A stretch of 64,000 bases of DNA, taken from contig NC_089175.1 in assembly GCF_947507565.1 (NCBI RefSeq), positions 1,911,733 through 1,975,732 of the forward strand. The letters run 5' to 3'. The notes under the pieces are model-generated. The model worked only from the letters and a program-made list of their open reading frames with translations, was not told the DNA's origin and did not search any database. This stretch comes from Oscarella lobularis. Taxonomy: Eukaryota; Porifera; Homoscleromorpha; Homosclerophorida; Oscarellidae. A program made the translations under genes and the position numbers. This document shows, piece after piece, positions 61,200 through 64,000 of the stretch (positions are counted from its first letter, which is position 1; each line of letters starts with the position of its first letter).

Positions 61200-62299
61200 G
61201 TATGGAGCGCCGAAACCGCCAAAATCGATGCACTTGCTTTCGATAAGATATTTGCTTTCGACGATTGCAGTTTGCTTCAATCGATTGTTGGTCAGTCGAT
61301 TAAAGCAACTATTTTTAGCACTTTTCTTACTCAAATGGCGTCGTCTTTGCTTCGAACAAAGAAAAGTGAATTTGCTTCCATCGATGTAACCAAAACTTTG
61401 CTCCGATCGATGTAAGCAAAGTTTGGTCTAATCGATATATCGATGGAAGCAAAACTTTGCTCCAATCGATGAAAGCAAAGTTTGCTCTAATCGATGAAAG
61501 CAAAGTTTGCTCTAATCGATCGAAGCAAACTTTGCTTCAAACGATTGAAGCAAAGACATTTCATTTCATTTCTTTGCTTACTTGCAAAACACCAGTTACA
61601 TGAGTACTTTTTTGTCATAATGGCTCTTCAATGTGTTTATTACCGTATTTTAATACTAAAATCTTAAGACAATTTGCAAACTTAATTCTACAGGAATATA
61701 TGACGCGCAGTGACGCTATTTTACACTTTATACTAAAAGGCATGCCTGAAACGTTTCCTAACAAAAAAAAAGCGAAAACCATGGCCCTTGCTTTGCTCAT
61801 AATAGCTGCTTCGTCAAATGACTCAAATCTTGTACGCGTGACAGGATTGAGCAAACGATTAATTTTAATTAAAGCACTTCTTTCGCGGACCGCCATTCCC
61901 TGCTAGGTAATTAACCTCGAGATGGCGCCCCATAGTTGGCAGTTCGGCATAGACATTTTTTGGAGGCGATGGCGTTTGTTTATATCAATAAGGGCAATTA
62001 ATGACATGAACTGCGACCATCGCGGGCTAATCATATTACAGTAGAGTTTGCAAATAGCCAACTTTGCTTCATTTGTTTGGAGCAAACTTTGGGTTAAACG
62101 ATTAGAGCAAACTTTGCTTCAATTGTTTAGAGCAAGGTTTGCTTCAATCGTTTGGAGCAAACTTTGCTTGAAACGATTAGTGCAAACTTTGCTCCAAACG
62201 ATTGAAGCAAACTGCAATCATCGAAAGCAAATCTCTCATCGAAAGCAAGTGAATCGATTTTGGCGGTTTCGGCGCTCCATATCGGCGCTCCATACATAC
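61200..62299. mobile_element. Non-autonomous TIR DNA transposon, 1.1 kb, Mutator-like by TSD length
   Basis: The ends are long imperfect inverted repeats. The left end runs inward from 61200 as gtatggagcgccgaaaccgc, then the blocks caaaatcgat, acttgctttcgat and gattgcagtttgcttcaatc, to about 61286. The right end shows the complement from 62299 back to about 62192, with one extra tatggagcgccga unit. Flanking 9-bp direct repeats (ggtgggtcc) fit a target-site duplication of the Mutator-like length class (9-11 bp). Subterminal regions are arrays of gaagcaaa/tttgcttc with tcgat spacers that can pair across the element. No transposase is seen; the internal frame 61631-61906 has no recognised domain. 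Confidence 0.8.
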
Positions 62300-62308
62300 G
62301 GTGGGTCC
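62300..62308. repeat. Right 9-bp target-site duplication
   Basis: ggtgggtcc, identical and co-oriented with 61191-61199, abuts the right end of the inverted-repeat element. Confidence 0.8.
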
Positions 62309-62627
62309 ATGTCGTGACTCGTAGAAAAAGCATCAGAACTTATGCGAGTTTGAGACGTCACCGGGTAGACCTAAATTTAGCCTCGTCCCCACCACTCGGG
62401 TAGTGAGTGAGGCTAAAAGATAATGCATGCTCCGAATACCGACAATATCATCATCATCATATGTGTCTCTTTCGCAACATAGTTGATTTTTTCTTATGTT
62501 TTAGAGATAATCTACACGCCCTGCACTCCTTGGCAACAGGCGGAGCAGTCAGTGAGTTTCGACACGTCATTTCCTCGGGGTAATACCCAAGCACGCAACG
62601 TTGCTTTAACGCTTTTCTTGTGAGATT

Positions 62628-63809
62628 ATGCCAAGAAATCCGTCCGTCAACAACACTACTGTACCAGTGTCCGTGTGCAGCAATCAATACGGCAATGTAA
62701 CGTATCTCGCCTCCATCCAAGCCACCATTTTTCACGACAATGCATCCAACGTAACTATCAACGGCCAGATGGGCTACGTGTGGCTTGCTTTCACTGTAGT
62801 TATTCTTGTTGCCAACGTTCTCGTCTTGCTGGGACGCTGCATCCGTCGCAAAGAAGATCGCAGCAGCATACCGTCGATTCTCATTATCAACCTAGCTGTA
62901 GTGGATTTTCTCCTTGGTGTTCAAATGCTTATATATACGATTCTCTTCAAATGGCCGTGCCTTTTACTTGGAAATCCGAAATCATTTAGTCTAATTCAAA
63001 TACTCTGTACAGTTTCCGCCTTGATTGAAATGATCAGCATACCACTGTCAGGACTAATAACAACAACGATAGCCTTCTACTACACAATGGCTATTTGGCG
63101 TATGTTTTGCATTGGTCCAGCTTTTGTTCAAGGAATTGATTTTTCGCGTACAAAAATAGCTGTTGGGCTTATCATTGAATGGACTCTGGCGATTGTTGTT
63201 GGAAGTGTTATGGCAGCGTCTATTAACAAACCGGGATTTTTAGTCAGAAAAGAATTGCCAATATTCACGTCAGCAGGCGAGACTATCATTCAAGAGAACT
63301 ACATCTTGATGGCTTGCGTGCCAATCGTAAACGTAGGAAGCTTGCACAAGGATCATTCCCCGCTTCAAGAGACGGTAACTGGAATTCCCCTTGTTGTAAC
63401 TTTCACTCTTTTGGTGCTGAGTTTTTTAGCTGCTGTTGCTTATACTGGCATCCTAGTAGGATATCGACCTCAATCACAACTTGAGGTCAGTATCCTGAGT
63501 GTTAGGCATCTCCGTTTAAGGCTTGCCGTCGTTGCGTTTCTTCCAGTCATTATTTGGATTGCGTATGTTCTCCTTGTGTTGCAAGGACTAACATTTGCTT
63601 CACTGATGATTATTTCTACTCTGGCAATTGTCAACCCGTTTGCGCTAACAATAATTTCATCGCAGTTCCTTAGAAGTGTTCAGAATTTTTGGATTGTAAC
63701 CTGCAAGAAGGTACATTCCGCTGGAGAGACTCCGGTGCTGCGATCAGCGTTATTTCCCACCAGTAGTAGCAATGAATTTAATATTGAAACTGGCAGTACC
63801 GAATTGTGA
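62628..63809 (+). CDS. Rhodopsin-like (class A) G-protein-coupled receptor, intronless
   Basis: ATG 62628 gives MPRNPSVNNTTVPVSVC. An extracellular N-terminus of about 50 residues has several N-glycosylation sequons (NNTT, NVTY, NASN, NVTI). Seven hydrophobic segments follow: TM1 VWLAFTVVILVANVLVLLG (N1.50 in VANV), TM2 IINLAVVDFLLGVQMLIYT (Asp2.50 in VVDFLLG), and TM3 ending AFYYTMAIWRMF, where the E/DRY motif is not recognisable. TM4 is VGLIIEWTLAIVVGSVMAA, TM5 GIPLVVTFTLLVLSFLAAVA, TM6 LAVVAFLPVIIWIAYVLLVL, and TM7 IISTLAIVNPFALTIISS with NPFAL replacing NPxxY. The TM2 sequence recalls glycoprotein-hormone/LGR-type receptors, but no leucine-rich ectodomain is encoded, so the ligand is unknown. 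The C-tail is Ser/Thr-rich, ending NIETGSTEL. Intronless structure in an intron-rich region suggests a retrocopy-derived family, as is common for GPCR expansions. Confidence 0.88.
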   Translation: MPRNPSVNNTTVPVSVCSNQYGNVTYLASIQATIFHDNASNVTINGQMGYVWLAFTVVILVANVLVLLGRCIRRKEDRSSIPSILIINLAVVDFLLGVQMLIYTILFKWPCLLLGNPKSFSLIQILCTVSALIEMISIPLSGLITTTIAFYYTMAIWRMFCIGPAFVQGIDFSRTKIAVGLIIEWTLAIVVGSVMAASINKPGFLVRKELPIFTSAGETIIQENYILMACVPIVNVGSLHKDHSPLQETVTGIPLVVTFTLLVLSFLAAVAYTGILVGYRPQSQLEVSILSVRHLRLRLAVVAFLPVIIWIAYVLLVLQGLTFASLMIISTLAIVNPFALTIISSQFLRSVQNFWIVTCKKVHSAGETPVLRSALFPTSSSNEFNIETGSTEL

Positions 63810-64000
63810 AAGCACACGCCTATAAAAAGTTGTGGTGCGTTTCAAGTGTGGAAAACCATCATCTATTGAAGATATTGCAAGGAGTCAACTTTTGTCCTCA
63901 TATGTCCTGTAAATTGTGTTTCCAAACCGATTGCTGTTCACTTGAGTATTGATAAACGTGAATGCTTTGTTCAAGACACTAAACGTTGTGCTGGGATTGA

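Noticed and set aside
61631-61906. Internal frame of the TIR element as a transposase
   Set aside because: It is only 91 codons with no DDE motif or zinc finger, so the element is called non-autonomous.

Overview
This window is nuclear DNA from an animal with a compact genome. Genes lie on both strands, often tens to a few hundred bases apart, and are split by GT-AG introns mostly of about 45-75 nt. Many introns carry (ATTA/TTAA)n tracts. The gene set is metazoan (THOC2, voltage-sensing phosphatase, PKNOX homeobox, tau-tubulin kinase, CEP120, selenoprotein S, XRCC4). Short introns together with large lineage-specific secreted proteins point to an early-branching animal. A homoscleromorph sponge is my guess, but nothing in the window proves the species.

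Layout. 1-2211 (+): 3' end of THOC2. 2460-4658 (-): voltage-sensing PI phosphatase. 4906-7534 (+): PGM2-type phosphopentomutase. 7572-8164 (-): TRAPPC1, which shares a 52-bp divergent gap with NUP58 (8217-10606, +). 10777-32822 (+): three tandem paralogues (A, B, C) of a large secreted protein. Each runs signal peptide, small Cys-rich N-terminus (furin-like in A and B), a run of cadherin-like beta-sandwich modules, a Thr/Pro-rich minisatellite-encoded linker, and a receptor-L-domain-like C-terminus. 33327-33688 (+): possible four-exon small secreted peptide. 33799-35498 (+): XRCC4. 35590-36025 (+): small unknown spliced gene. 36026-37577: repeats and hairpins. 37691-38608 (-): selenoprotein S, with a penultimate Sec UGA and a SECIS element visible in the 3' UTR. 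38689-40346 (+): unknown acidic protein, overlapping by 4 nt at the 3' end with TTBK (40343-42151, -). 42599-44549 (+): PKNOX/PREP TALE homeobox. 44650-48523 (-): CEP120. 50589-54631 (+): secreted protein with seven SRCR domains fused to a tyrosinase. 54944-57595 (-): glycerol kinase with a C-terminal membrane anchor. 57839-58309 (-): unknown small secreted protein. 58993-60478 (+): secreted Glu-rich protein. 60895-61125: broken duplicate of the glycerol kinase 5' end. 61200-62299: 1.1-kb terminal-inverted-repeat transposon with a 9-bp target duplication. 62628-63809 (+): intronless rhodopsin-like GPCR.

The housekeeping genes are independent of one another, although two pairs share short divergent promoters. 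The coherent accessory content is extracellular: the A/B/C cluster, the SRCR-tyrosinase and the small secreted proteins. All three multi-copy loci (A/B/C, the SRCR repeats and the glycerol kinase fragment) show recent segmental duplication, and B and C look partly homogenised from one internal exon onward. Exon boundaries were placed by eye from splice consensus and family similarity. The named ends (start and stop codons) are more reliable than individual internal junctions.
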